Source of the DNA: CAVRQM01 sp965246915
GTDB lineage: Bacteria > Pseudomonadota > Alphaproteobacteria > Acetobacterales > Acetobacteraceae
Reading direction: 5' to 3'
Length of the DNA: 64,000 bases
NCBI GenBank assembly: GCA_965246915.1
Contig: CBDFGB010000008.1
Location: 124,001-188,000 of the forward strand
The notes below the pieces were generated by a model. That model saw only the letters and a program-made list of their open reading frames with translations, was not told where the DNA came from and made no database searches. This document shows, one piece after another, positions 1-8,394 of the stretch; the first letter of the stretch is position 1, and each line of letters opens with the position of its first letter. The translations under genes were made by a program, and so were the position numbers.

Positions 1-33
1 CTGTTCGGCGTCGGCAGCGGCCTCGCGGGCTGA
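1..33 (+). CDS. secE: SecE preprotein translocase subunit, C-terminal end (partial)
   Basis: Only the last ten codons and a TGA stop are inside the window, reading LFGVGSGLAG. Position and frame directly upstream of nusG match the secE-nusG order found in most bacteria. SecE is a small inner-membrane subunit of the SecYEG protein-export channel. Identification rests mainly on gene order because so little of the protein is visible. Confidence 0.75.
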   Translation: MFGVGSGLAG

Positions 34-45
34 GGGAGCGGACGG

Positions 46-576
46 GTGGCCAAGCGTTGGTATGTCGTGCACGTCTACAGCGGCTTCGAGAAGAAGATCG
101 CCCAGCAGATCAAGGAGCAGGCGGCACAGAAGGGCCTCGACGATCACTTTGACGAAGTGCTCGTCCCGTCCGAGGAGGTCGTGGAACTGCGCCGCGGCCA
201 GAAGGTGAACGCGGAGCGGAAATTCTTCCCTGGCTACGTGCTGGTGAAAATGGAGCTGACCGACGACGCCTGGCATCTCGTGAAGGACACGCCGAAGGTC
301 ACAGGGTTCCTCGGCACGAAGCTGCGGCCGACGCCGATCACCGAGGCGGAAGCCGAGCGGATCATGAAACAGACCGCCGAGGGCGTGGAGCGTCCGCGAC
401 CGGCGATCCTGTTCGAGATCGGCGAGCAGGTGCGGGTGGCCGACGGTCCCTTCACGAGCTTCAACGGCACCGTCGAGGAGATCGACGAAGACAAGGGTCG
501 CGTGAAGGTCAGCGTTTCGATCTTCGGCCGCTCGACGCCGGTCGAGCTGGAATACAGCCAGGTGGAGAAGGTATAG
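46..576 (+). CDS. nusG: Transcription termination/antitermination factor NusG
   Basis: The 176-residue protein opens with KRWYVVHVYSGFEKK, the typical NusG N-terminal (NGN) domain that binds the RNA polymerase clamp. A C-terminal KOW domain follows (about residues 122-176, with VRVADGPFTSFNGTVEEID). NusG tunes elongation, supports Rho termination and couples transcription to translation. The start is GTG at 46, 12 bases after the secE stop and preceded by a GGGAGCGG ribosome-binding stretch. Length is normal. In most relatives rplK and rplA follow; here they do not, and the downstream gene is unrelated and on the other strand. Confidence 0.97.
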   Translation: MAKRWYVVHVYSGFEKKIAQQIKEQAAQKGLDDHFDEVLVPSEEVVELRRGQKVNAERKFFPGYVLVKMELTDDAWHLVKDTPKVTGFLGTKLRPTPITEAEAERIMKQTAEGVERPRPAILFEIGEQVRVADGPFTSFNGTVEEIDEDKGRVKVSVSIFGRSTPVELEYSQVEKV

Positions 577-623
577 CGGTCGCTACCGCCTTGGAGGACG
601 ATCGGCCGCTGCTCGTGACCACC

Positions 624-646
624 ATGGCATGGCTTGACCATGCCAT
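624..646 (+). repeat. Hairpin downstream of nusG
   Basis: A perfect 9-bp inverted repeat, ATGGCATGG and CCATGCCAT around a 5-base loop, lies 48 bases after the nusG stop. It may terminate or stabilise the secE-nusG transcript, but no T-run follows, so it is not a textbook intrinsic terminator. Confidence 0.5.
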
Positions 647-768
647 CTCCAGCGGTGCCAGTCGTCGGACCGATACACCTCGCGTGACGACGAGACGCCA
701 ACGTCAGGCACTGGCATCACGAGTCGTGAGCGGTGACACGAGGCACCAATCACGTCGGTAAGCATTGA

Positions 769-1305
769 TTACGATACCATCCCTGACATGACGTCCCGCC
801 GCCATGCCGAGACGTCGCCGTCGGACCGGTTGCTCTCCAGATACCGTGTCCACGCTTTGGCTTCGTGACCAACAACACCGAGTTCCCAAACGCAGAAGGT
901 TGGCCGCGACGGGCGACCGGGAGCCGGGTAGGCTGCCGGAAACGCCCGAAACTGCCCGTCGTCGCGATCTGTCGCATAGACCGCTTCCCATACCTCGTTG
1001 GTGCCCCGCCAGACCGAGACGAGGAGAAAATAGAAATCAGCGCCGCAGCGATGCAGGATCACGAACCCCAGGTCGTCCGTCAGATCGAGGTCGCGCCACA
1101 AGTCACCGGAGGCGACGAAGCGGCGGGCGGACTGGGCGGCATCATCCCCGACCGGACTCTCCTCCGGCGCGATGTCGTACCATTTGAGAATGGCGTCGCC
1201 TATCCGGGCCGCTTCACCGGCGCCCACTCGCTTCGCGATGTGGGTGTAGCTATCAGAAATGCCCCGGACCATTCCCGAACGTTCCCGCGCTGTTGCTATT
1301 CCCAC
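769..1305 (-). CDS. Conserved hypothetical protein
   Basis: The 178-residue reading frame has good alphaproteobacterial codon use and no signal peptide or membrane segment. Its C-terminal half contains TFCVWELGVVGHEAKAWTRY, which looks like a conserved block of a widespread small hypothetical family of unknown role. The longest start is GTG at 1305; an ATG at 1272 is an alternative. It is monocistronic and convergent to nusG. No function can be assigned. Confidence 0.6.
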   Translation of the reverse strand: MGIATARERSGMVRGISDSYTHIAKRVGAGEAARIGDAILKWYDIAPEESPVGDDAAQSARRFVASGDLWRDLDLTDDLGFVILHRCGADFYFLLVSVWRGTNEVWEAVYATDRDDGQFRAFPAAYPAPGRPSRPTFCVWELGVVGHEAKAWTRYLESNRSDGDVSAWRRDVMSGMVS

Positions 1306-1493
1306 TCCAGTGTCTCCCAGCGCTATTAGACATTGATTTTCTCAGTCAAAACGTTATGCCAGCAGAAAGCTGCGCGCCCGAAAACATTGGGCTTTTTGGC
1401 TCGATCTTGAAAATCCACGGCTCGCCATCCGTCGCTGGTCACGACTGAGCGGTCTCCAGATATCGTAGGTGCTGCTTGTTGACTAGTCTGATT

Positions 1494-1994
1494 TCACGAT
1501 TTCGGCGGCATCGCGCCGATCTGGAAAAGAGCGCTCAGCCAATCCTCCAGGTGCCAAGTCTTGACGACCCGGCCGCCGCAGATCTGATGAATGTCGATCG
1601 CCAGGATTTTGAGGGATTTGCCTGTCGCGGGGACACCGGCGAAGGTGCCATGTTGCGTCGCGGTGATGGTCGAGCGAACGACAACCTTATCGCCGTCGGC
1701 GATGAAGTCCTCATTCTTGACGTGGAAATCCGGGAAAGACGCGAGAAATCCGCCGAGTGCGCCTTTCATGCCTTCGCGGCCCGGCCGTTGGCCAGGGGCC
1801 AGCGGTACATCCACCCAATCATCCGCGAGAATCCCATCGAGCATCGGTTTCGAAGAAGTGTTGATTGCCTCATAAAAGCCCTTCACCAAGCTGATGCTCT
1901 CGGATGGCGTTCCCGGACTCTGACAGGATTCGGCCGCGTGACTCGGCGCAACGACGAAAGCGGAAAGAACCAACACTATCGGAATCCTCCGCAT
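1494..1994 (-). CDS. Secreted NTF2-like (SnoaL/ester cyclase-type) protein
   Basis: Starting at the ATG at 1994, the protein is 166 residues with a signal peptide (MRRIPIVLVLSAFVVAPSHA) and then a SnoaL/NTF2-like domain: VKGFYEAINT, LADDWVDVPL, GFLASFPDFHVKNEDFIADGDKVVVR, GTFAGVPATGKS. This pattern is typical of SnoaL-like polyketide-cyclase-fold proteins. The start lies 3 bases beyond the stop of the upstream hydrolase gene, so the two are cotranscribed. The fold is clear. The substrate is unknown, and many family members are not enzymes of known reaction. Confidence 0.8.
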   Translation of the reverse strand: MRRIPIVLVLSAFVVAPSHAAESCQSPGTPSESISLVKGFYEAINTSSKPMLDGILADDWVDVPLAPGQRPGREGMKGALGGFLASFPDFHVKNEDFIADGDKVVVRSTITATQHGTFAGVPATGKSLKILAIDIHQICGGRVVKTWHLEDWLSALFQIGAMPPKS

Positions 1995-1996
1995 GA

Positions 1997-3091
1997 TCAG
2001 CCTCGCTCCCACTTGGCATTGGACTTGAACCATTTCGCGACCTCGGCCGCGGTTGGTTCGATCACCAGCGGATCGTCGTAGAACCGGGTGTGAAATACCC
2101 CCTCGACGATGACGAGCTTCTTATCTTTGGCCGGAACCTTCTCGAACACGTGCTGCACTGCCGCGACAAAGCCGTCGGATCGTTCGCCGTGGATCATCAT
2201 CGTCGGCAACTGCAGTTTGACGACATGGGCATCGACATCGAACGTCCACACCTCGGCGTCGCTCATGGTCGTGTAGCGATTTTCCCAACGACTGGGTTCG
2301 CCCCACTTCGAAGTCGTCCAGGGGTGATACCAATTGTAAATCTCGGGCCACGGTAGACCAGCGCTTTTGTCGTCCGCACTTACCACCGGCGTGTAGTCGA
2401 CCTCGCCGCTTGCCTCGAATTTGGCCTTCGCCGCCTGGCCACGGGCGATGCGCGCGTCAAGTGAAAGCCCGCCGCCGCCAAAGAACCCTTCCAGATTCTC
2501 TCTATAGAGATACTGGCCAGAGACCGTCGCTAGAGCTTTAATTCTGGCATCGTCCGACGCCGCTGCGATCATTTCCGAGGATCCTTGGCAGATCCCGAGC
2601 GCGAAGACTCCATCGGTGCGAATTTCCGGTCGGGCTGTGAGGAAAGAAATCGCGGCTTTGATGTCCACAATTTTCGCCGCGGGACTCTCATAACGGCGCG
2701 GTTCTCCGCCGCTTTCGCCGCCGAAACGGGGATCGAAAATCAGTGTGGCAAAGCCGTCTCGAGCAAGTCTCGTCGCATATTCGATTGGCGACTGCTCTTT
2801 GACGAACCCGAATGGCCCGACGATAATGACGCCAGGAACCCGAGATTGCGTTGCCGTCGGCGTGAATAACAGACCGATCAGCGCTACTCCTCCGCTTTCG
2901 AACTTGACGCGCTCGGTCCGGTAGGCGCCCACGCTCGACGCCATGGAAGCAATGCTTGTCATGCTCGGAGGTCCTTCTGCTCTTGCTTTTGCGGGAATGA
3001 GGGCAAGCGGTCCCGAGGCTGCGACAGGCAGAGCTGCCATCGCCTGCAAGAGCCGTCGCCGCATGGCGTCATGGGCGCGATCTGTTTGCAT
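1997..3091 (-). CDS. Tat-exported alpha/beta hydrolase, dienelactone hydrolase-like
   Basis: The N terminus (MRRRLLQAMAALPVAAS) is a twin-arginine-type signal, so export is likely. The body is an alpha/beta hydrolase with an oxyanion region (VGPFGFVKEQS), a nucleophile elbow GICQGS with cysteine near residue 168, an acid near HGERSDGF and a catalytic histidine in GVFHTRFYDD. A cysteine in place of serine recalls dienelactone hydrolases. I chose ATG at 3091, with GAGG five bases upstream; a GTG at 3121 is possible. It leads a two-gene unit with the SnoaL-like gene and is divergent from a LysR gene that probably controls it. Confidence 0.8.
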   Translation of the reverse strand: MQTDRAHDAMRRRLLQAMAALPVAASGPLALIPAKARAEGPPSMTSIASMASSVGAYRTERVKFESGGVALIGLLFTPTATQSRVPGVIIVGPFGFVKEQSPIEYATRLARDGFATLIFDPRFGGESGGEPRRYESPAAKIVDIKAAISFLTARPEIRTDGVFALGICQGSSEMIAAASDDARIKALATVSGQYLYRENLEGFFGGGGLSLDARIARGQAAKAKFEASGEVDYTPVVSADDKSAGLPWPEIYNWYHPWTTSKWGEPSRWENRYTTMSDAEVWTFDVDAHVVKLQLPTMMIHGERSDGFVAAVQHVFEKVPAKDKKLVIVEGVFHTRFYDDPLVIEPTAAEVAKWFKSNAKWERG

Positions 3092-3145
3092 GACGGCCTC
3101 AGCCTTTCCCTTCGAAATCACTCAACGGAGAATGGAGCAGGCGCG

Positions 3146-3166
3146 ATGATGCGTCCAATGCATCAT
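3146..3166. promoter_or_regulatory. Candidate LysR operator
   Basis: A 7-bp inverted repeat, ATGATGC and GCATCAT with a 7-base spacer, lies between the divergent hydrolase and LysR genes. Size and position fit a LysR-type binding site. The link to the neighbouring regulator is inferred. Confidence 0.5.
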
Positions 3167-3179
3167 GTGGATATATACT

Positions 3180-4100
3180 ATGGCACCATCCGAATTACGC
3201 CGACTTGACCTCAACCTCCTCGTCGTCCTGCGGGCGGTTCTGCAGACGCGAAACGTTACCCTTGCCGCCCAAAAGCTCAACATGAGCCAGCCGGCGGTGA
3301 GTCGGGCGATTGGCCGGCTGCGTCGCGTTTTTGCGGATCAATTGTTCATCAAAGGTGCCGGTGGCGTCGTTGCAACGCCTAGGGCCGAGGCCTTGGCGGG
3401 CTCGATCTCCAAATTGCTGGGTGACATCGACAACCTGCTCGGGGCGCAAGACTTTTCCGCGAAGACGAGCGATCGCATCTTTCGCATCGCCACGACCGAT
3501 TACGGCGCCATCGCCCTCTTGCCGTCGCTTGCCAGTCTCTTTGCCGCGGAAGCGCCCAACGCCGGTATTGAGGTGCTGCCGTTCTCGCAAGAGGCATTCC
3601 GCCGCGCCTCCAACGGTGATGTGGACATAGTTCTCTATAGCGATGAGCCGGTGCCGGACGATTTGCAGCGGGCGAGCCTATTTGGCGAAACCTATCTTTC
3701 ATTCGTGCGCAAAGGTCATCCGCTTCAAGATCGCCTCACCAACGGCCGGTTGGATCTCGATTCATTTCTGGATTACCCGCACATTCTCGTCAGCGTTTTT
3801 GGCGGCCGCACAGGCGAGATGGACGATCGGCTCGCGACACTCGGACGATCCCGCCGCATCGCGATGTGGCTGCCTTATTTTGCAACCGCGGCGGTGATTG
3901 CGTCCAAAACCGACTTCGTCCTCACGTTCCCCGAAAGAGCGGCCCGTGAGCTGGCATCAGCCCACCGGTTGATCAGCTTCCGGCCGCCACTCGAAATCGA
4001 GGGCTTTGGTTATCAGATGCTCTGGCACGCGCGAACCCAGGGCGATGCCGGATCCCTTTGGCTTCGTCAGCAGCTCATTGCAATCTCACGCGGTAAATAA
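3180..4100 (+). CDS. LysR-family transcriptional regulator
   Basis: A 306-residue LTTR. The N-terminal winged helix-turn-helix spans about residues 7-65 (LDLNLLVVLRAVLQTRNVTLAAQKLNMSQ, then PAVSRAIGRLR), followed by a substrate-binding domain. I chose ATG at 3180 because the five extra residues from 3165 are not family-like. It is divergent from the exported hydrolase operon with a short palindrome between, the usual arrangement for LTTR control. The inducer is unknown. Confidence 0.9.
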   Translation: MAPSELRRLDLNLLVVLRAVLQTRNVTLAAQKLNMSQPAVSRAIGRLRRVFADQLFIKGAGGVVATPRAEALAGSISKLLGDIDNLLGAQDFSAKTSDRIFRIATTDYGAIALLPSLASLFAAEAPNAGIEVLPFSQEAFRRASNGDVDIVLYSDEPVPDDLQRASLFGETYLSFVRKGHPLQDRLTNGRLDLDSFLDYPHILVSVFGGRTGEMDDRLATLGRSRRIAMWLPYFATAAVIASKTDFVLTFPERAARELASAHRLISFRPPLEIEGFGYQMLWHARTQGDAGSLWLRQQLIAISRGK

Positions 4101-4490
4101 CAAGTATAGAGCTGAGTTACGGGTCCCAAACGCTTGCGCAGTGCTTACTCTGACGACGACCGCTGTCGTGATCCGGTCAAACATCACTCCCACTCGATTA
4201 TCCGGACCGTTGTTAACCGCTTGAATTAACATAAGAAAATATTTTTCCGTCCAAGTACTACCGGCCTGAGGCCCGTCATAAAGCTAGAGTGCTGATATCA
4301 TTGGTCTATTTCCACTTACCCCCGCAAGCCATCTATCGACCACTATCGGCTCTCTGTCCGCCATTCCATCCCCGACACCCGAGGCCAGATCATGGCAAAA
4401 AGTACCGTCAGCGTCGGCGTGATCTGTTCAGTACGCTAACAGGCAAGGCTTGGCCGGCACCAGAAATCCTCCCACCACAGGAGGATAGAT
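4101..4490. other. Intergenic region, left end of the resistance cassette
   Basis: No convincing gene is present. The stretch is more AT-rich than its surroundings, includes the 12-bp guaA-type att core at 4184-4195, and ends with a strong AGGAGG ribosome-binding site at 4480-4485 for the AlpA-like gene. Confidence 0.6.
4184..4195 (-). repeat. Candidate attachment site (guaA 3'-end core), left copy
   Basis: TCACTCCCACTC on the plus strand. The complement reads ATC GAG TGG GAG TGA (IEWE-stop), the universal end of GMP synthase and a known integration target for genomic islands. The same 12 bp recur in the same orientation at 9390-9401. The coding frame upstream does not continue as GuaA, so this is a core remnant, not the gene. 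Confidence 0.6.
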
Positions 4491-4853
4491 ATGATCAAGA
4501 AGCCAAACCGCGTTCGTGTTCTGATGACACCGTACCAAGATGATGGTGACAACGACCCAACGGGATACGCTGGCCCTGCCACCGTACTGACCGGACTGCC
4601 GCGAACGATCAGGCGGCATGAGCTCCGGCTCATTGTGCCGCTCGCTGACAGCACGATCTACGAAATGGAAAAGCAGGGCGACTTCCCTCGTCGCCTTAAT
4701 CTCACACCGCGATGCGTGGTTTGGGACTTGGAAGAGGTCGAGGCCTGGCTGCAGCCGCGCCGCCAAGCCCATCTCGTACGCCAAGCGAAGATCGCGCCCG
4801 GGCTGGATGTTCGCCAGCGCAAGACCCGCCCGGTGAAGTCGGCAATCGATTGA
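4491..4853 (+). CDS. AlpA-family excisionase-like regulator
   Basis: The 120-residue protein contains the AlpA core: TIRRHELRLIVPLADSTIYE, MEKQGDFPRRLNLTPRCVVW, then DLEEVEAWL. This is a MerR-like winged-helix DNA-binding domain. AlpA-type proteins sit next to integrases and regulate excision or integrase expression in islands and prophages. Here no integrase is adjacent, although a candidate att core lies about 300 bases upstream. The ATG at 4491 has AGGAGG at a near-ideal distance. It may be the remnant of a larger integration module. Confidence 0.85.
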   Translation: MIKKPNRVRVLMTPYQDDGDNDPTGYAGPATVLTGLPRTIRRHELRLIVPLADSTIYEMEKQGDFPRRLNLTPRCVVWDLEEVEAWLQPRRQAHLVRQAKIAPGLDVRQRKTRPVKSAID

Positions 4854-5128
4854 ACGAGCAGAAGCTACCGCGTCATCGGCGCCGCGGTAGTGCGGACCAC
4901 CTATAAGCGGCCTTCGTTACGCACCCGGCCAGCAAGGATGGCCTGTAACTCTGGGGGAACTAACTAGGCCCATCCGACCCTGATCACGGGGTATCAACAG
5001 CGGGCTGGCCGCAGCTCGGATACCCATTTCCTGTTACTGAGGGCGTGTAACTCAGGTCTCGGGAGGCGGTCGTTACTTTATGTGGCTAGATTGAACTTCT
5101 ATTTTAAATCTCGAGAGGTTTCGTCAGT

Positions 5129-6010
5129 TCAGTCGTGAGCGAGTATCCATTCGCGAAATACAGTCATCGCATTGGTCGAATGCCGCGTATTCAGACGGGA
5201 GAGCCAATACGATCCACTATCTATCTCGATTGAAAACGGCCGCACCAAACTGCCTCCGGCCAATTCACGCTCGAACATCGCGGGCGGCACCAGCGCGACG
5301 CCATAACCAAGCATCGCAGCCTGTGCCATCAAGGTCGACGAATCGAAAACCGGCCCGCGGATCGGCAGGTCGTCGAGCCCAACTGCAGCGCACCACGCCA
5401 GCCAGTCCTGCAGCCGGTACGACCGCAACAGCGGAACACCTCGAAGATCGGCGGGTACGTGCAGGCCGCGCGCCACATGCGGCGCGCAGAGCGGCGTCAT
5501 CGGCGCAGCCATGATCAGGTCGACAGCGGTCCCGTGCCAGGCACCGTCGCCGAACCTGATAGCATAATCGAGGCCCTCGCCCGCGATATCGACGCGGTTG
5601 TTGTTCGTCAGCAGCCGCAGCCTGACGAAGGGGTGCAGCGCCTCGAAGGTGGCGAGCCGCGGCAACAGCCAGCCGATCGCGAACGTGCCGACGACGCCGA
5701 CGGTCAGCACCTCCCGCCGCCTTCCACCATCGAACTCCGATATCAACGCGTTGAGACGCCCGAACGTATCGTTCAGCGTCGGCAGCAGGCTCAGCCCCTC
5801 GTCAGTCACTACCAGTCCGCGCGAAGTACGCCGGAACAGCGTCACGCCCAGCCGCTGTTCGAGCGCCTTGACCTGGTGACTGACCGCGGCTTGGGTTACC
5901 GTTAGCTCGCGCGCCGCTATCGTGAACGACAGGTGGCGAGCCGCGCTCTCGAAAGCGCGCAGAGCGTTGAGCGACACGCTACCCGCATTAAAAAATCTCG
6001 GGTCCGCCAC
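5129..6010 (-). CDS. LysR-family regulator, AmpR/GcvA-like
   Basis: A 293-residue LTTR. LNALRAFESAARHLSFTIAA followed by RELTVTQAAVSHQVKALEQR is characteristic of the GcvA/AmpR branch that controls beta-lactamases. The start is GTG at 6010; an in-frame stop lies just upstream. It is divergent from the cupin-like gene and beta-lactamase that follow, matching the ampR-ampC/bla layout. It probably senses cell-wall fragments and regulates the bla operon, but the ligand is inferred from the family. Confidence 0.9.
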   Translation of the reverse strand: MADPRFFNAGSVSLNALRAFESAARHLSFTIAARELTVTQAAVSHQVKALEQRLGVTLFRRTSRGLVVTDEGLSLLPTLNDTFGRLNALISEFDGGRRREVLTVGVVGTFAIGWLLPRLATFEALHPFVRLRLLTNNNRVDIAGEGLDYAIRFGDGAWHGTAVDLIMAAPMTPLCAPHVARGLHVPADLRGVPLLRSYRLQDWLAWCAAVGLDDLPIRGPVFDSSTLMAQAAMLGYGVALVPPAMFERELAGGSLVRPFSIEIDSGSYWLSRLNTRHSTNAMTVFREWILAHD

Positions 6011-6085
6011 GACGCATCATCCTTTGCAAGCGAACGTATCCCAAGCAATTCTGGCGGCGATCGCTCAACCTGTCGAGAGCATGCC

Positions 6086-6886
6086 ATGAAGGAAGCTTAT
6101 TGGGCGCGAGCCCGGCCCGCTACGCCAGACGAGCTGGGATTAACCCGTCGCGCGCAGCTGACAGGCATGTTTTCGGCCTTTGTCGCGGTCGCGCTGGCGG
6201 GCGAAATGGCGGTCGCCCGGCCGGCGCGCCGGATCGCCGCCCGCGACTGGATCGACCGGCAGGCCGAACTGGCCCGTGCCTTCCGCGGCGGCCAGCTGGC
6301 ACCCCGGACGTGGATGGCCGAGATCGACCGGTTGGCGCGCGAGATCGACGTCGCCGAGCTCATGGCGACGGTGAACCAAGCGCAGCTCACCGCGTCCGCG
6401 CTGTCGCCGACCAATGATCCGCGGCGCCGCACGGTGCGCTTCCTCGACGAGCACGGCGAACCGCGCCGGCTGGGCTTTGCAGCCGCGCTATTCGACTTCG
6501 CCCAGGACAACGTGATCACGCCGCATGGCCACCGGCACATGGCATCCGCCCACCTGGTCGTCGCCGGGCGGTTTCGGGTTCGCAACTTCGACCGCTTGCG
6601 CGACGACGGCGAGGCGATGGTCATTCGCCCGACCCGGGACTTCATCGCGCCGGTTGGCACCCTGTCAGCGATGACGTCGGCACGCGACAACATCCACTGG
6701 TTCGTGCCGCAGGGCGGGCCGGCGCGGACGTTCGACGTCGTCGTCGCCGGTCTCGATGCAGGCCAGCCCGACCACGAGATCAAGGCGATCGATCCCCTCG
6801 GCGGCAAGCGTCTGCACGACGGCTCAATCCTCGCCCCGGTGATCAGTTTCGAGGCGGCATCGGCGATGTACGTCGCCAGCGTCTGA
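6086..6886 (+). CDS. Cupin-like protein with N-terminal membrane segment
   Basis: About 266 residues from the ATG at 6086. A hydrophobic segment near residues 22-42 (LTGMFSAFVAVALAGEMAVA) suggests an anchor or signal. The centre has NVITPHGHRHMASAHLVVAGRFRVRNFDR, matching a cupin metal-binding strand with several histidines. It starts 75 bases after the divergent LysR gene, and its TGA overlaps the ATG of the beta-lactamase by one base, so the two are translationally coupled. A role in resistance is suggested only by that coupling. The enzymatic activity is unknown. Confidence 0.65.
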   Translation: MKEAYWARARPATPDELGLTRRAQLTGMFSAFVAVALAGEMAVARPARRIAARDWIDRQAELARAFRGGQLAPRTWMAEIDRLAREIDVAELMATVNQAQLTASALSPTNDPRRRTVRFLDEHGEPRRLGFAAALFDFAQDNVITPHGHRHMASAHLVVAGRFRVRNFDRLRDDGEAMVIRPTRDFIAPVGTLSAMTSARDNIHWFVPQGGPARTFDVVVAGLDAGQPDHEIKAIDPLGGKRLHDGSILAPVISFEAASAMYVASV

Positions 6887-7869
6887 TGCGAACACGCGTT
6901 TATCTGCAGTTCGCCGCCGTACTGGTGCTGGGCACGCCCGCGTCGGCGACGGAGCCGCCCGTCGGCGCGGCGCTGGCCCGGCTCGCGACACAGGCACGGC
7001 CCGGCATTCTCGCAGTCGTCGTCATGGACCCGGCGACCGACCGGGTCTTGGCAGCGATCGATCCCGAGCGCCCGATGCCGATGCAAAGCGTCATGAAGGC
7101 ACCGCTCGCCGCGTTCGTGCTCAGCAAGGTCGATGCGGGCGCGCTACAGCTGGACCAGAAAGTCCGGCTGACACGCGGCGACCTTTCGGTTCCGCGCAGC
7201 CCGATCAATGATGCCTTCCCCGGTCGCGACACCTACACGCTGGCCGAGCTGCTAAAGGCGGCGGCAGGCGACAGCGACAACACGGCCGCCGACGTGCTGC
7301 TGGCGCTGGCCGGCGGGCCTCGCGCCGCCACCGATTGGCTGCAACGGCAGGGGCTCACGGGCATCCGTATCGACCGCTGCGAACGGGAGTTGCAGGCGGA
7401 ATCGGTCGGTCTTTCTGGGTTTCGCCGCGAATGGTCAAGCGAAGCCCGCTATGCTGCCGCGGTCGCGGCCGTGCCGGTAGCGCGCCAGCGGGCAGCGACG
7501 CAGGCGGTGATGGTCGATCCGCGCGACACGGCGACTCCTCGTGCCGCTGCGCGTTTCCTAGCCCGGCTCGCGCGCGGCGAGTTGTTATCGGCCGCGTCGA
7601 CGCGGCTGTTGCTCGGCATCATGGCCCGCACCGCGACGGGCGCACGGCGGCTGAAGGCGGGACTCGCCCCGGGTGTTGGCCTCGCCCACAAGACCGGGAC
7701 CAGCCGCACGATCCTCGGCGTCAGTCAGGCGACCAACGATGTCGGGCTGGTCACCTATCCCGATGGCCGCCGGATGGTGATTGCCGCATTTCTAGCAGGC
7801 TCAACGTCGGGCGAGGGGCAACGCGAATCCGTGCTAGCCGACGTCGCGCGTGCCTCCACGGGATATTAG
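6886..7869 (+). CDS. bla: Class A serine beta-lactamase
   Basis: The 327-residue protein has a signal peptide (about residues 1-22) and all class A motifs: SVMK (S68/K71, equivalent to Ser70-x-x-Lys73), SDN at 130-132, the omega-loop Glu in DRCERELQ (about 166-168), and KTGT at 269-272. SDN followed by TAADVLL and the loop sequence resemble the PER/CGA-like A2 subgroup. It acts in the periplasm to hydrolyse beta-lactams; the spectrum cannot be predicted. It is coupled to the cupin-like gene, divergent from an AmpR-like regulator and followed by fosA. Confidence 0.95.
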   Translation: MRTRVYLQFAAVLVLGTPASATEPPVGAALARLATQARPGILAVVVMDPATDRVLAAIDPERPMPMQSVMKAPLAAFVLSKVDAGALQLDQKVRLTRGDLSVPRSPINDAFPGRDTYTLAELLKAAAGDSDNTAADVLLALAGGPRAATDWLQRQGLTGIRIDRCERELQAESVGLSGFRREWSSEARYAAAVAAVPVARQRAATQAVMVDPRDTATPRAAARFLARLARGELLSAASTRLLLGIMARTATGARRLKAGLAPGVGLAHKTGTSRTILGVSQATNDVGLVTYPDGRRMVIAAFLAGSTSGEGQRESVLADVARASTGY

Positions 7870-7878
7870 TGGGCGGAC

Positions 7879-8292
7879 ATGGTAGCGATCAACGGACTAA
7901 GCCACATCACGCTGGCGGTCGCCGACCTCGACCGGTCCCTGGCTTTCTACCGCGATGTTCTCGGCTGCCGCGTCCGGGCGATCTGGGCCGATGGCGCGTA
8001 TCTCGACGCCGGGCGGCTCTGGCTGTGCCTGTCCCGCGACCCGATCGCGGAGGCGCGGACGCGACGAGATTATTCGCATATCGCCTTCAGCGTGCGCGAG
8101 GCCGATTACGCCACGATGCGCGATCGTCTGACGGCGCAGTGCATCATCTGGAAGCAGAACAAGAGTGAAGGCCCGTCCACGTATTTCGTCGACCCGGACG
8201 GGCATAGACTCGAAATTCATCTCGGCACGCTTGAAACAAGACTATCCCACTACCGCAACAATCCGTTCGAGGGGCTCATAATCGTCGAGTGA
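7879..8292 (+). CDS. fosA: FosA-type fosfomycin thiol transferase
   Basis: A 137-residue glyoxalase-fold protein. It starts INGLSHITLAVADLDRSLAF and contains GAYLDAGRLWLCLS, DYSHIAFSV, WKQNKSEGPSTYF and VDPDGHRLEIHLG. The metal ligands expected for FosA are present (H9, H67, E112), as are the potassium-loop and fosfomycin-binding residues (K92, N94, S96, R121). It opens the fosfomycin epoxide with glutathione in the cytoplasm. It starts ten bases after bla, so the pair forms a two-drug cell-wall resistance operon. Confidence 0.95.
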   Translation: MVAINGLSHITLAVADLDRSLAFYRDVLGCRVRAIWADGAYLDAGRLWLCLSRDPIAEARTRRDYSHIAFSVREADYATMRDRLTAQCIIWKQNKSEGPSTYFVDPDGHRLEIHLGTLETRLSHYRNNPFEGLIIVE

Positions 8293-8394
8293 GCGGGACC
8301 CGCGGCATAGGTCGAGACAGAACAAGGCAGCCGCTCTTGCGACTGCGAGCCTTCGCCATCAACCGGGCAACAGATTCATTTTCGGGAGGATAGG

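Noticed and set aside
1296..1313. A third guaA-like end (complement ACA CTG GAG TGG GAA TAG, TLEWE-stop)
   Set aside because: It encodes the same residues but shares only about eight consecutive bases with the other two cores and overlaps the 5' end of a hypothetical gene, so chance cannot be excluded.
804..1329. Plus-strand frames opposite the hypothetical gene at 769-1305
   Set aside because: Arg/Pro-rich shadows; the minus-strand frame has balanced composition.
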